64,000 nt of DNA, taken from assembly GCA_015143295.1 (NCBI GenBank), contig CM026568.1, forward strand, positions 34,108,441 to 34,172,440. Reading direction: 5' to 3'. Below are positions 32,100 through 44,733 of the stretch, one piece after another (position 1 is the stretch's first letter; the number at the start of each line of letters is the position of its first letter). Under the pieces are notes generated by a model that was not told where the DNA came from, searched no databases, and worked only from the letters and a program-made list of their open reading frames with translations. The position numbers and the translations under genes were made by a program. Source of the stretch: Tetracentron sinense (lineage: Eukaryota > Streptophyta > Magnoliopsida > Trochodendrales > Trochodendraceae).

Positions 32100-34606
32100 G
32101 AAACCAAGATCCTCAGCAGGAAACTGGAGCTCAAGGCTCTTTCATTTGTCTAATATACGCCTCACTTTAGCAAGATTCGAAGATCCAAGTGGATTGTTTT
32201 CATTCAAAAGAGTTTCTGAAAGTTGTGCACGACATGAAAATTCCATCCAAGATTGTCCTTTGTAGTCCGGATGGGAGAATGGAACTGAGTCCTTTACTAA
32301 TAACCTGATGTACTGCCATAGCAGCAAAGAAAACAAAAGGCCACATATTACCAAGGATAAAGCAAGGAAAACAAAGCCAAAGCAGTCTTAAATGTTTGAA
32401 CCAATGATTTGTAAGTCACAACTGAAAGTTAAAATTGTCTAGTGGTGCTAGCAACAGGAACTGACATGGCTGCTCTGAAGTTTTGGCCACTGGACGCCTC
32501 ATTGGAAATGGAACTCTGAAGATCAAGGATCCCTCTAATTTCAACCCTTATGGTAATATAAAGAAAACAAACTATAATCCGTTTTATAAGTGTGGATAAT
32601 TGAAGGTGGAGCAGTACCTTTTACACATCGTCATCAATGCCTTATTCCAAATATTTCAAAGAAATACCCTTTACTACAGATGCTAGTTCCCAGGCCAGGT
32701 TATGAGCACCCTGACTGCCAGTATTCATTCCTGTAAAAATCATATGGAATTTTTTTAATGAATAAAAGAAATGGAAATTCTCTATGGACCAGAACCGATA
32801 AATTCTTATTCGTTTCTTTTTTTCACTCAAAAGTATGTGATGGATCAGATCAGATTATTTACATCACTCCAAATTGATCACAATCTTTTTCTAGGGATTT
32901 TCAAAAACATCACCTCTAGTGAATAAAAACATTATATGGTACCAGAACTATGAAGACTCTAATAGAGTAGTCAATCAGTAAGATTCCCCAATCTTCCCTA
33001 GCCAAAAAGGTTTGCCAGCTCCAAATTGTTTTTGGATCTACATCTCTGACCAAGGGAAGGACAAAAGATTTGGTCTCAATATTTGATTCTCTCGACACCG
33101 AAACTAAAACTATAACTAGATCCAGCACTAGATTGGCCAAGATGGAGCCTCATCGGTATGAACTTGTGAAGTTCACTATGGGTTGAGCTGGTCACTTATG
33201 TACGTGGCTTGTAGTCTTGTACTGGTACATCTTGAAACCAAGACAACTTTTTTTTATTTTTTTATTATAGGAATACGTTTTTTTCTCATCTTTCCAGCAG
33301 GTAAGCCTTTCTTAGAGGGCATTGGCAAACTAAATGCACCTCCTCTACTTTAATAATGTGCCGGGATTCCTAACAAAGATCTATGGTATCAAGAAACACA
33401 AACTTTACTAAACTTAGCAAGCAGTCGTCCACTAAAAGTTTTGGCGGTTCCATTAGGTAAGCCTGTTTCCAACTTAGCAACTATACAAAATTGGAACCCT
33501 GGGCTAAGTTAAGTTGATCCCCACAGTATGTGTTAGAAGAAGTTAGTTTTAGAAATCCAAGTAGGTTCTACACACTCTTGAAAATAAGGCAATTTCATTT
33601 TGTAATCCCATTTGCTCGCGCGAGCCCGCGGGGGGGGGGGGCGGTTGTAAATAATTTATGGCCTTTTGTGATTATTTTTACACAAAGCATCCCTTCTTTT
33701 GCAGTATGAGTTATTTACCAACTTACCCACCCATCAAACTAGGACGTTTAAACAATAATGTTTAAATTTCATGACTGACAACCGCCTCTGATGATATACA
33801 ATTAAAGCTCCTACAAGGAATTCAAACAGGGGAAATAGTCTTTCTAAGAGGAATTATAGCAGGTTGAACCACACCTCCATAACATATGATTCACCCCATT
33901 ATTGGAACATATGGCCATTGTCACTTGGTTAGGCCATATCCCGATAAATGTACTGATCAAGTGAGTCTAACTTTTCATCAAAATGGAGTTTGCAGTCCGC
34001 AAATGCACATTCTAGTCGACCATTCAAAAGCCGGGCTATTGAATAGAAGGAATGGGCACCAAGTTGTGCAGTTTGGGAGTCATGGCCCATCTTTAGGAAG
34101 TGTCATATCCATCTAAAGATCCCAATTTGGATCATGTCCCCGATTAGGGGAAAAATAAGAGTCAAAACATATAATATGGTGCAGCGATCCACCTAACAAT
34201 CAACACATATTTCCATCCTGTGATTCTTTCAGGGTCTCCTCAGATGAGAAAGATAGGGATGAGGAATGAAACAAGCGTTGTGCAGATTGAGAAGAAACAT
34301 GGAGTAATAGAAGGCATCAAAATACAGAATTGTAATGACTCGAATTTGAAATTTTAAGGTGGCATAATAGAACAAAAAGAGGGAGGGGAGAGAAGACGAT
34401 GAAGAATACCTCATTTGGTGAGAAGCATGGAGAGAACGAGACCAATAGGATCTGCACCAACGATGAAAATCGGCAGAATTCCATCCAGCTCGTCATTAAC
34501 GTTCTTCTTCGAGCTTGATAAGCTTCTCCTTCAGATTTACTTAGATGGGTAGGTTTTGATTCTGGTCATGGGGTTGCAAACTTCCTGGTGAGACTAAAAA
34601 CGCCAT
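32100..34606 (-). pseudogene. Broken FAD-dependent oxidoreductase (monooxygenase-like) gene
   Basis: Three separated pieces on the minus strand match a plant FAD/NAD(P)-binding oxidoreductase of the aromatic-ring monooxygenase type; I recall the Arabidopsis EMB2421 gene as a relative. A possible start (MAFLVSPGS) is at 34606, but its frame stops after about 21 codons. About 34520-34412 gives GILPIFIVGADPIGLVLSML, the dinucleotide-binding fold with GAGP changed to GADP, then a stop. About 32735-32645 gives MNTGSQGAHNLAWELASVVK, the FAD ribityl-binding motif. About 32250-32100 gives AQLSETLLNENNPLG and, after a stop, KSLELQFPAEDLGF ending at a good donor. The exons between are missing or unrecognisable. 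Stops, frame changes and missing exons make this a pseudogene. Confidence 0.75.
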
Positions 34607-34699
34607 GACCCACAAAGAGAAAGGTTCAGACAACGCCTCTGCTGGGAAGAGTCTTCAGTGAGAGTCGAAATCAAACTATGTTGCTTGGTTATTTTTTTT

Positions 34700-36382
34700 T
34701 GTGGAAGAGGTAATTAAAAAAATACACAGGATCATACTTAATGGAACTGTTGAGGGCAAATCCACACAATCACTCGAAGAGGGCCGGACTAATGGAGGGC
34801 TTGTGATCCCTTATACAGTCATGTGAAAGGCTTAATCCTAAAGCGGGATAGTAACACCCAGACGCTAAGCGGAATTCATTTTTGTGGCTCGTCGTCTGCT
34901 GTCTAATTTTTAAGACACTTCATATCATTGTATTACCACCCGTCCGTTGCTCATAATGTATGTTATGCCCCTCTTATGAGGCGATCCTTTGATCGAGTCC
35001 GTGGAAGTACCTTTTGTGATGTCCACCCACCATTTGCTAATTCTTGGGATTAATAGTAGATACTTGGATGAGGAGTGCTAGTCCCAGACGTACTCAGTCA
35101 ATTTTTTGTGCAGACAAAGTTAGAGTGTGTTGCTATCTACAATAGACCACCTTGTGTCCGGGGAAGATTGTGATTGGGGCTAGCATTTCTTTACTTTGGA
35201 TAGATGATGCAAAAGAAAATAAAAATAAAAAATCTAAACATTAGTACTCCATCATTGGTTGGTAGTTGAATAATTGAATCATTCAATTTTCTATTTTTGT
35301 CTGCAATAATTGTCCTAACTAATTAAGTGTTTTAATCTAGGTAGGTTATCAACATGATTTATATAATAAAAATAGTCATAACACAATATATTAAAATTCT
35401 AATAATAATAATATATTGGATGTTTAATTAACTTATTAACTACATAATTAAAATCATTAATTAAAAATAATAAACTATTCATTTGAAATAATTTTGAATT
35501 TTTATTTTTTAGCCTCCAAGCTCTTATTATGTTAGCGACAAGTGTTGTAACATTTCTTTGTTACTTTGAGAACCGGTGAAGACCTCAAATTTTTTCTCTA
35601 AAAATTTTGTTTCCTTAATTTGTTGAAGGGGGGTAGCAGTACCAACATGTTATACCTATAATAAGAGTTTGGAAAAAAATTGAATTATGTGTAAGGAAAT
35701 CACTCATCTTTTATAAATGATGAAAATTATAAATTAAATTCCTTAAATTAAAAAAAAAAAACCCGGTAGTTCAAAATTTTGCCCAAAATATTTTGTCTCA
35801 AAATAGAGAATATTTTGTTCACCATCTCCAACCAAACTTTTTAGCAAAAATTCAAACCATAGTTTGAAGGAGAGCAAATGAGCAGCAGGAGGCTATTGGT
35901 CTATTCTAATAAAAAAAAAATTTGGCATCAAACAGATTAATCTTTTTTTTAAAAAATCATTTTTACAAAATATATTTTTAAATTAGAGTGAAGCTGGGCT
36001 ACATTAGAGGCTGCTGAATTTACAGTTGAAAGGGAGAGGGGGCTAAAATGTGACGAGTTCTTACAGTTCTATATCCGAGAAACAAGGGATGGCTGGTCAA
36101 AGACTCAAAATGGGACCTTCAACGGTCAATTTATAAACCAATTATTCCAATACAGACACCACAGTTTCGGCCCATCACGGCCACGTGAAGCTTAGCAACC
36201 ATATCAAGCCTCCATGAGCCAGGGATCAATATTTCAAACCTTGCGGAGCTGCACTGACATCCCTCTCTCATTCATCACCGTTCACGTGTCACTCTAATCA
36301 CTCTATACGTACGACACAACAAGTTATGATTTAAAAAGGACAAGAATTTGTGGCCCCACAACAGCCTCACACCAAAACCTTA
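34700..36382. other. Intergenic DNA with a dispersed repeat, no gene recognised
   Basis: This interval is AT-rich with stops in all frames. The part at about 35065-35190 resembles 2885-3045 (a shared 'gtgctagtcccagac'-like word, 'gtcaatttttt' and 'ctagcatttct'). The region near 35280-35500 is very AT-rich with no clear structure. Confidence 0.4.
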
Positions 36383-36672
36383 GGTGGCGTTTGGAATAGA
36401 TTTTATGATCTAGAATCAATTGTGATAAGAATTGATTGTATAAAAATCAATTGTCAAATAATCATTTTCACAAGTAATAGTGTTTGGTTCACACTTTATA
36501 GAGAATTGATTTCCAATAGAAAATCAATTCTATATAAATAATCATGTTTGGTTCACAGCCCTAAGTAAAAATTGATTTTTTCAAAATTAACAAGTTTCAC
36601 ATTTTGCATCCACCAACAAAGATGATACCAACAAAGATGATAGAGTTTTTAAAGTGTATAGTATGGAATGTA

Positions 36673-38039
36673 TCATTCTTCATTGTTACTATAAGCTATC
36701 CACATTTCATTTGCTAATTTTTCTCTAAATTCCCCCATCGCCTGTTGTTGTTGGGGGAGGTGACCAATATTCGGCGCAATTTCATCATACTCTAAGCGGC
36801 TACTGTTAATAACTAAGTCCTCAACTTCATATTCCCCAAATAAAGTATCTCTCTGAGCTTCTTGTCTAATGAAGTTGTGTACAGCACACGCAGCTAGCAC
36901 ACGCAACTTTCACTATGTCCCTCTGTGTAAGAAATGGGTAAGGTGTCATGCGCTTTAAGATTGGAAAACGCGCTTTCAGTATCCCAAAGCATCGTTCGAT
37001 TACATTTCTCAATGAGGAATGTGCATGATTAAATAACTCCTTTGGGTTAGTAGGGCTTCTACCACCTCTGTAATCCTGTAAATGATAACGCGATCCACGA
37101 AATGGTGCAAGAAATCCCCTCATGTTTGGATATCCAGCGCCAACGACGTAATATTTTCCTGTTATAACAATGTAATATTATATTTTTTTTTAGAAAAAAG
37201 ATAATGTAAATAAATGAAATGAATAAAACTCTATAACTATAAATATTACCTGCTGGGGCATGTGAAAAATTCAATCTTCTGTTATCTATTGCTTCTAATA
37301 AAATTCGTGTATCATTCGCTGTTCCCTCCCATCCAGCATAAAGAAATGTGAAACGCATTTCGAAAGAGCATGCAGCCATCACATTCTGCGTAACAGTTTC
37401 TTTCCTTCCTCGATAAGGAATCTGTTTATCTACCGGGATAATGGCATCAATGTGAGTCCCGTCGATTGCACCAATACAGTCCTTCAATTAAATAATGCGT
37501 TATTAGTTCCTACACACAAGTACAATCTTATAAAATACGAGATATGTATTTTATTACCTTAAACCAATGACGATACTTTTGATTTTTAGAGATCTCTGGC
37601 GGCGTGGAAGTCATCAATTGAGGAATTATATTTTCTCGCGCGAGTTTCACCATTGCCTTCAACACGTTATTAAAATGTCGGCTAATTGTTTCACCGGAAT
37701 GCTGAAAGCGTTCTTGCATCATTCTGTTTCTCTCATTATGTCCTATAATTAGCAAGAATATTGCTAATTGTTCTTCCACCCACATGTATCTTGTATTTTT
37801 CAACCACTCTCTCTCTTTAAGAATATCACATAGTCTACTAAAGATGTGTTTATCCATTCGAAATATTTCATAACATCGAATTGGATGGCCATCTAGGATT
37901 TCACGTACAAATCCATAACCCGTAAGGATAGAATCTCTGCATGGTACTTTAGAGATGTATAATTGAAAAATTCTTCACCAGCTATTACAGCTGTCAAGTT
38001 GATTGCGCATTCCTCTTCAACATCGGTCAACATATCTGT
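36673..38039 (-). pseudogene. PIF/Harbinger DDE transposase, frameshifted
   Basis: Exons can be traced at about 37945-37558, 37481-37250 and 37158-36673, joined by GT/AG introns of 76 and 91 bases. HPIRCYEIFRMDKHIFSRL and MWVEEQLAIFLLIIGHN form the N-terminal helix-turn-helix region. FKDCIGAIDGTHIDA holds the first catalytic Asp, GWEGTANDTRIL the second, and NVIERCFGILKARFPIL the catalytic Glu, all present. Two breaks are visible. One base is extra near 36906, where the frame passes from DIVK to RVLAACAVHNFIRQ. A frame change also lies near 37945-37960 between an upstream start (MLTDVEEEC at 38039) and KVPCRDSILTGYG. In a working copy the enzyme cuts and pastes the element with help from the SANT-like protein. 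Confidence 0.87.
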
Positions 38040-38438
38040 TGAAAATGATAAAAGAAGTTACTAACACATAAATAATTACATGACATGTTACTCATTATAA
38101 GTAAAGTATGACATATCTTCATTAACTAACAAAAGATGAATCATGCAAAAGTATGACATCTTACTCATTCATTAACAAAAAAAAAAAAAAATGATGTTCC
38201 TTCACGAACCAACAAAAGATGAATCCTACAAAAGTATGACATCTTACTCATTCATTAACAAAAAAAAATGATGTTCCTTCATGAACCAACAAAAGATGAA
38301 TCCTACAGAAACACAGAAGCATGACTCTTACTCATCCACTAACAAAAAACAGTTATGATGTTCCTTTATTAACTAACAAACGAATAAAAGATGAACCCTA
38401 TAAAAGAAGAAGACCAATTATGACTCTAAGGTTTTTAA

Positions 38439-39404
38439 CTATCCTACTTGCTGATTAGGAAGCATGTTTATGAAAGCCTCCCTCCATAATTTTCTTCTTG
38501 TAAACAAGTCAATTGCCTTGTATACAGCCTTACTTTCTTGGTCAATACCCTCCATTTCATTAAGAACCTTTTGACAAATATACATGGAGAAAGGATCTTC
38601 TGTTGTCGTTGGTTGAACAGTTCCTTCCATCCTTGCCTTTGATATTTCTATCAAAGAGTTCAAAGCCTTGCAAATTTGGTCCCCCTTTGTCTCTTTCTTG
38701 TTCTTTAGAGAACTTGTTGATGCATCTATACGTCGCTTATGATGAACTCCCCCAATATCTTCTCCCGTGGTCACACTAACATCATCTGGTATCCCATCTA
38801 ATGGAGTACATGGAACATAATTTAGGTCTTCTTGGTGGAGTGGACCATCTTCATTCACTATTGGGTCCTCACTTGCAGCAGAAGCCGCCCATCCCGTAGC
38901 AAAAGTGCCCCCAAAAATCACTTGCATCTCTTCATACATGGGACATGTGCTATTCCTAAATTTTGTAGCCTCTGGGTGATCCTGTAGTAGATTGTGTCGG
39001 GATTACATTAAATTAATTTCACTCATATGTAATGTATTGCATCTCTCCATATTCAAAGACTATTATACCTTTATGTAGTCAGCCCAACGATCATCATTGG
39101 CGGTGGCGACTCTCTTTATCGGGTCCCATCGGAAACCTGTTTGCTCCAACAGTTTGTTCCATGCTCTCCACTTAGCCCGAAGACTACTTAGTCGATTTTT
39201 AAATTGTTGGTGAACATAGCTTGTCCCACACTTCTTATTAAACTCTTCTCTTATACACTTCCAACCCACTTTGTTGAAAGAAGTTCCAAGCCTATTTCCT
39301 TTTAAAGTCTCTTCATAAGCCAACACTATCAAAACCCGATCAAGAGCATCTGTCCATTGTGCCGATTTAGATTTTTGCTTGCCATGAACTTGGTTATTTT
39401 CCAT
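38439..39404 (-). CDS. SANT/Myb-like DNA-binding protein of the Harbinger element
   Basis: Two exons on the minus strand, 39404-39069 and 38981-38439, join in frame to 292 residues. The N-terminal half is a Myb/SANT-like domain (Myb_DNA-bind_3 type): SAQWTDALDRVLIVLAYEE, then SFNKVGWKCIREEFNKKCG, QFKNRLSSLRAKWRAWNKL, and DDRWADYIK. The second half has a Ser/Thr- and acid-rich linker, a basic stretch (HHKRRID), and a C-terminal LWREAFINML segment common in these proteins. It is known in the family to bind the element ends and bring in the transposase. The frame is intact, unlike the transposase next to it. The intron borders are a good GT/AG pair. Confidence 0.88.
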
Positions 39405-41722
39405 CTATGTAAACCAAATGTAAAAAGAATAGTTGTTAACTATTTATATGTAAATCAAATTTGGAACTACCCCAAAATAGAATTGCTCTCAATTTAATAT
39501 AAATTAAAGTAAGAAATATATGCATTTGGGGGAGTTACCTCCATAGATGGAACATGTCTTGTCCTAGTCTATCCTAGTAATACGCAAAAATATATATATT
39601 TCAGGAGTTAAATCCAAATCAGATGGAACATTCAAGATAAGTGAAGTGTTACTGCTTGATGGCACCAATAGAGAAATATTTAGAAGAATGGAAACATCCA
39701 GCACATATATAGCCATTGAAGTTGCAGAGGAGTATAACAATCTTATGGGCAGTACCGAAAAGTGTTCCAAATCTAAAATTCATTACGACAATACTGTTAC
39801 TCCTAGTGTTAGCCCACATGAAGTATTCATGTATGTTAGACAACTGCAATTTATACCTGATCTTATGTACAACACTTCCTAATCAAAGGACCAACAGGAA
39901 AATCCTCATTGACTCCATCTTTCAGATTTTTTAAGCCGCCTTCTATTTCCGAATGCCCCTCAGAGTCCTTAAAACACCAACCAGAAGAAGAAAGAAGACG
40001 AATCAGAAACAACTTTAACATCATACTACCAACAACTGTATCATATACTGAGAACTAGCTGTTTACTCTTTTGTGAACTAAAGTACTAAATAAACAATTC
40101 TTTTGTTAATCATTTTTGTTGATGAGGATCAAACCCATGACCTCCTGAGTCATGGTAGTAATGCAGAATGTTAAAATTTAGCCATGAGCTTGAGCTCAAA
40201 AAAGTCATCACCAATTGAAGTTAAGGTAGCCTTTATGTGTAAGTAAGAGAGGCTTGAGAATTAAGATAAAGACCCCCATGATTTTCTTAAGCATCAAATA
40301 CTTCAATGGTCCAAAACAGATGGGGATTGGGGACAGAGTATAAGCCTCACAAACTTTCAAACCACTTGGCCAACTACCTTAACATGATCTAAATAATAAA
40401 TAAAAGAAGAAGGTAATCTACCACTCAAACAATAAAATTAAATCTCTCAAATGACCATTTGGCTTCTAAACGTTGGTTGGTTCTACACGATCCACATATT
40501 ATTTACTTAATTCCTTCTTCTATTCCTCATAAATGAAAATTGTTCTCTCCAAATTGTGTGAGATGGTGCCATGAATCTTCATAAAGTTGGGTCATGAAAT
40601 TCCTCATGTGTAACGCCCATAAGTTTTAGGAAATCTTAGAAGAAATCAATACACTATGTAAATAGCATAACGGATTTCACTCCACACATGAACTCATGTT
40701 AGGATATCACCAATAAGTTAAAATAAAAACAAATCCTAAACAATTTATGAAATCTGAACTTCTATAAAACTTGCGCAATCTCCAGATCAATACCAAAATA
40801 TGGATTATAATGATTTAGAAAAAGCTTCTTCTAAACAGTCAAAGGCAGTCACGAAAATCTGGTTTGCTAGCTCCAGATTTTGCACTATTTTTTTTTTTTT
40901 AAGTCTGAAACAGATTTAAAATTTTGAATTTATCAATATGAAATTAATCAAACCAGTAGTGACTCATAACCAGTATCATTGGAATGTAATATGCAGAATT
41001 CTGCCCACGAGTAAGCTTTAAAAAGTTAACTAGATAAATCTGAGTAGGCTTTGCAATGAAGGAAGAACATTCTTCTGATAGATGTATCTGAAACAAAGAA
41101 GGCATTAACCTAATAGCCTCGAGCCTAAACCACTACATTGCTCGTTATCAAAATATAATTCCTCAATTGTTCTCTTTTTACTTTGTATGTATAGATCTGA
41201 AGTAGAAAACTAGATCAATGGCAATGAGCTCAAATATGACTTATTCCTTTCAAATCTGGATGTGATTCACTCATCTCGCCATTACCGTTCAGATTTGAAG
41301 GGATTCAAACAGATTTCCAGAAAAAATCATCATTACCATCCAGATTTGAAGGGATTCAAGCAGAAATATAGCCAAAAAAAAATCTGAAAAACTAGAGAGA
41401 GAGAGAGAGAGAGAGAGAGATTACCTGTGCAAAGCATGCTTGACCTCAGCTGGAAGAGAGGAGTGATGGAGAAGAACTGGTTTTATATGACCCCTCGGGT
41501 TTTGTCGAGTTTCGTCGAACTCAATTTCAAATAAAAAAAAATCAATTTTAGGGGGCTTGAAATCACCTCCTGACCGATTCGGTATTTTTCGCTACTTTTA
41601 AAATCGATTTGGAAAAAAATTGATTTTGTTAAAATGAACCAAATGGAATTCTCGGAGCTAAAATCACTTAGAATCGATTTTAGGTGATTAAATCCAAAAA
41701 AAAATCTAATCCAAACGCCACC
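39405..41722. other. Non-coding right arm of the Harbinger element
   Basis: No conserved protein was found. Short ORFs near 39600-39930 overlap on both strands and look random. A duplicated 'cagatttgaagggattcaa' word occurs near 41290-41360, and a (GA)n run lies at about 41395-41420. The long non-coding arm may include the promoter for the SANT-like gene. Confidence 0.5.
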
Positions 41723-41725
41723 TTA

Positions 41726-42917
41726 GCTTCTTGCTCCTGAAGGGAGAGAGTGCAAAAATGGGAGAGTGGAATAATAACACTCCCCCAAGTAAATAGCCGT
41801 TAAAAAGACAACCGTATTTCAAATTTATTAATCTCTCCCTCTATTTCTCTCTCTCCATATGGGGAGCAGTACCCGTACAGTACCCTATTTTTTTCTCTGC
41901 GTCACTGCAACTCTTCCCAAGATTCCGTTGCGAGTGAGGTGAAGTGCTCCCCACATGTTTTCAGTAAGAAACTCCACCCGTTTCCAGGTAAGACTTATTT
42001 TATCCTGTTTTACCATTGTATTCATCTCTTGTTTCTTTCAACCATGCAATTCTTTTTTTAATTAAAGTTTTTTAAGGGTTCAGTGGATCTTGATCTTCAT
42101 ATTCAGCTCTGCAGATCTAAAACATCCATAGTTTTACGTTTTCATTTTCTCAAGGTAAGCTTCTCCTGCAAAACCCATCTGGGATTTGTGTTGTAGTTAT
42201 CTGCAACGATGAACTTTCTTTCCTTTCTGCCTAGTTTGTATGGAGATCTATTGATTTTGATGGGGTTTGGTCTTAGTTCAGGGATATGGCACATCGGGGT
42301 TTAGTAAATTAGGGTGGGGTTTTGATTTCAGGTTTTAATGTTTTCATGAAGGATTTTGGATCTTTGTGGATAAATCCCATCTGGGTTCAGTCCAGTAGTG
42401 AAGAATTTGATATATTTGGTTTTCTCTGCTTGCATTTTACTTACTTTCCAATAATTTATTTGGTGGGTTGAGAAATTCGGTGTTTTCTTGTGGTTTGAGG
42501 CTTCAAGTTGTTTTCGGGTTCAGACTTGTGTCCATCATATTTCACCAGAAGTTGGGGGTAAGAACTTAGGATAGTTTTCTCAACTCCAATCTGTTTGTGT
42601 ATACTGTTCGAAATATGAGATGGTTAGCAAGTTGGCTTTTGAGATGTAAGAACAGGGTCTTATCGACTTAGCTCTGATCTACATTGTAATTAGATTTTGA
42701 TGGTCTAGTAAGACTTGGTTGAAGAGATTTCTTGTTCTGAGATCCTCAATAATTCCAATTTTTTTGGGGGGTGTCTTCAGTAGTTCCATTTAGTAAGTCT
42801 TCTAGGAACTGTTTATCAGGTCAGATGAGGGGGAGAGTTATGTTGGTAATCTGATTCTTATGCACCAATTAGATCAGTTTCAAGTACTGTGCATCAGATC
42901 AGACAGAAAAGCGGAGA
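41726..42917 (+). other. Upstream region and 5' leader of the remorin gene
   Basis: CT-rich sequence at 41830-41860 suggests a core promoter. Good splice donors occur at about 41990 ('ttccag|gtaaga') and about 42154 ('ctcaag|gtaagc'), so the leader probably contains an intron of about 700 bases ending just before the coding exon. The Harbinger element ends only about 1.2 kb upstream of the start codon and may overlap the promoter. Confidence 0.45.
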
Positions 42918-44733
42918 ATGAGGTCTGCAGAGGATAAGGGGTGCTTTAATTATGGATCTACACAGGAGATTTCAAGTAGCAGTTCTATTAATTTCGAGTT
43001 TCACAGAGGAAATGGTACAAATCGCGGTTCTCATCATCGGAATGCCTTGAGCAAACCTACCCCATCAAAATGGGATGATGCCCAGAAGTGGCTAGTAGGA
43101 TTGTCAAGAGGGGAAGATCGAAGCCACACCAAGAGCAAGCCTCGGAACTCGAATGCTGATGACAGGAGATTAATTGCTCCTGTTCCGCAGAAGGAGCAGG
43201 ATTCTTCAAGCAGCGGTGAACAAGGGAGTGAAGATGGAAGCCAGGTCCATGCAACTATAATTCAAGATGAAGGGGAGACGAAGAAGGTAGACTGTATAGA
43301 GTCATTTTGGCGAATCAATAAACCTTCAGAAGACTCGTCATCCGCCATCCGATCAATTTGTGTGAGGGACATGGGGACGGATATGACACCCATCGCCAGT
43401 CAAGAGCCTTCGAGAACAGGTACCCCACTTAGAGCGACGACTCCTGTAGCTTGTAGTCCTATCTCTTCAAGATCCTCCACTCCAGGAAGGTGCCGGCAAG
43501 GGGTACAGGCTCCTGAAAGCTACCAAACAGCTCTGACATCATTGGATAGCAGAAGGGAGGATGTGAATATTAGCAGAGCTTGTCGTGCAACCAGGTGGTC
43601 TAACAGAGAGGGAGAAGAATCCAATGCTTGCAAGGTATTCGAGAACCAGAATTCCGAGCAAACTAGAACGCCAAATCCTCTAGAGACCCAAGCAATGGCT
43701 TGGGATGAGGCGGAACGTGCAAAATACATGGCAAGGTGGTTTACTTATATTCTTTCCTTTGGTCATTAAATGTATGCATCTTTAAGTAACCTCCATTATA
43801 GCCAAATAACTGCTTAAGAGTCTTTTTCTACTCATGTTTTCCTCAGTTCCCATGGCAGGGCTAGCTTATATGCATTGTGGTAAATTATGATGGCAATTAC
43901 AATTGACAGAGAACTGGTACTATAATTTTTTAAAATTGTGTATCATTAGGTACAAGCGTGAAGAGGTGAATATACAAGCCTGGGAAAATCATGAGAAGAG
44001 GAAAGCGGAAATTGAAATGAAGAGAATGGAGGTACTCTTAACCAACATCTATACTTCAACTACTGTATCATGTAGCCTTATAATATTTTGGATAATCACC
44101 ATTTCTCTGTAGCCTAGTTTTCTCTTGTGGATTCGGTTAGATGTGTAAACATTGCAACCGGTCTATCACAGTGGTTTCTTAGAACCCTTGTGTTTGTGCA
44201 AATTGAGTCTGCTAAGTGATGGACATGTCAATCCGGGCAAACCCGATATTCTGACATGCTTATGCAGTTGACCTTTTTCGTGCTTTAAGAAATGCTATCA
44301 TACAAGTACGACAATTATGAAGTATACAATCTGAAATATAGAGAAGATAAAATTTACAGCAGGGGAGGAGAACATGATAAAGGTTGCAAGTGCTTTCACT
44401 CTTCACCATAAATGTGATCCCGATTCACGTCAATATGTACCTTATAATCAGTTGTCTGCCTTGTTCATGGGTAGGACACAGTACTTCCACTTTCTGACTA
44501 TTCAATTGTGTTCTTACTCATAGGCGAAGGCCGAAAGATTGAAATCTCGGGCACAAGAGAGGTTGGCAAACAAACTTGCTGCGACAACGAGAATAGCCGA
44601 GGAGAAACGCACAAGTGCGGAGACCAAACTGAATGAGCAAGCAGTGAGGACTTCTGAAAGGGCAGATTATATAAGGAGGACTGGTCATTTACCTGCTTCC
44701 TTCTCCTTCAAGCTACCTTCATTCTGCTGGTAG
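42918..44733 (+). CDS. Remorin family protein
   Basis: Three exons join in frame: 42918-43735, 43950-44031 and 44524-44733, giving 369 residues. The first 250 residues are polar, low in structure and rich in Ser/Thr, with SRTGTPLRATTPVACSPISS and RSSTPGR that look like phosphosites. The C-terminal remorin domain begins near AMAWDEAERAKYMARYKREE. It continues as a coiled coil (EKRKAEIEMKRMEAKAERLK, then NKLAATTRIAEEKRTSAETK). The end RRTGHLPASFSFKLPSFCW carries one Cys, the second-last residue, which is the usual lipid-anchor position. Remorins scaffold plasma-membrane nanodomains and affect plasmodesmata, immunity and symbiosis. The long N-terminus places it among the long remorins (group 4-6 type; group not certain). 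Confidence 0.95.

Larger units (their letters stand above)
36383..41722 (-). mobile_element. Full-length PIF/Harbinger DNA transposon
   Basis: The element is 5340 bp. Both ends begin GGTGGCGTTTGGA and continue with a related 'TAGATTTT' word. It is flanked by TTA on both sides (36380-36382 and 41723-41725), the target preferred by PIF/Harbinger elements. It carries the two standard proteins, a DDE transposase (36673-38039) and a SANT/Myb-like DNA-binding protein (38439-39404), both on the minus strand. The subterminal regions repeat 'aatcaatt'-type words. The transposase frame is broken, so the copy is probably inactive by itself. Confidence 0.92.

Noticed and set aside
33886..34116. 76-codon + frame inside the FAD pseudogene region
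   Set aside because: It is on the opposite strand from the pseudogene, has no family match, and may cover a degraded exon or intron. I could not match its complement to the FAD protein either.
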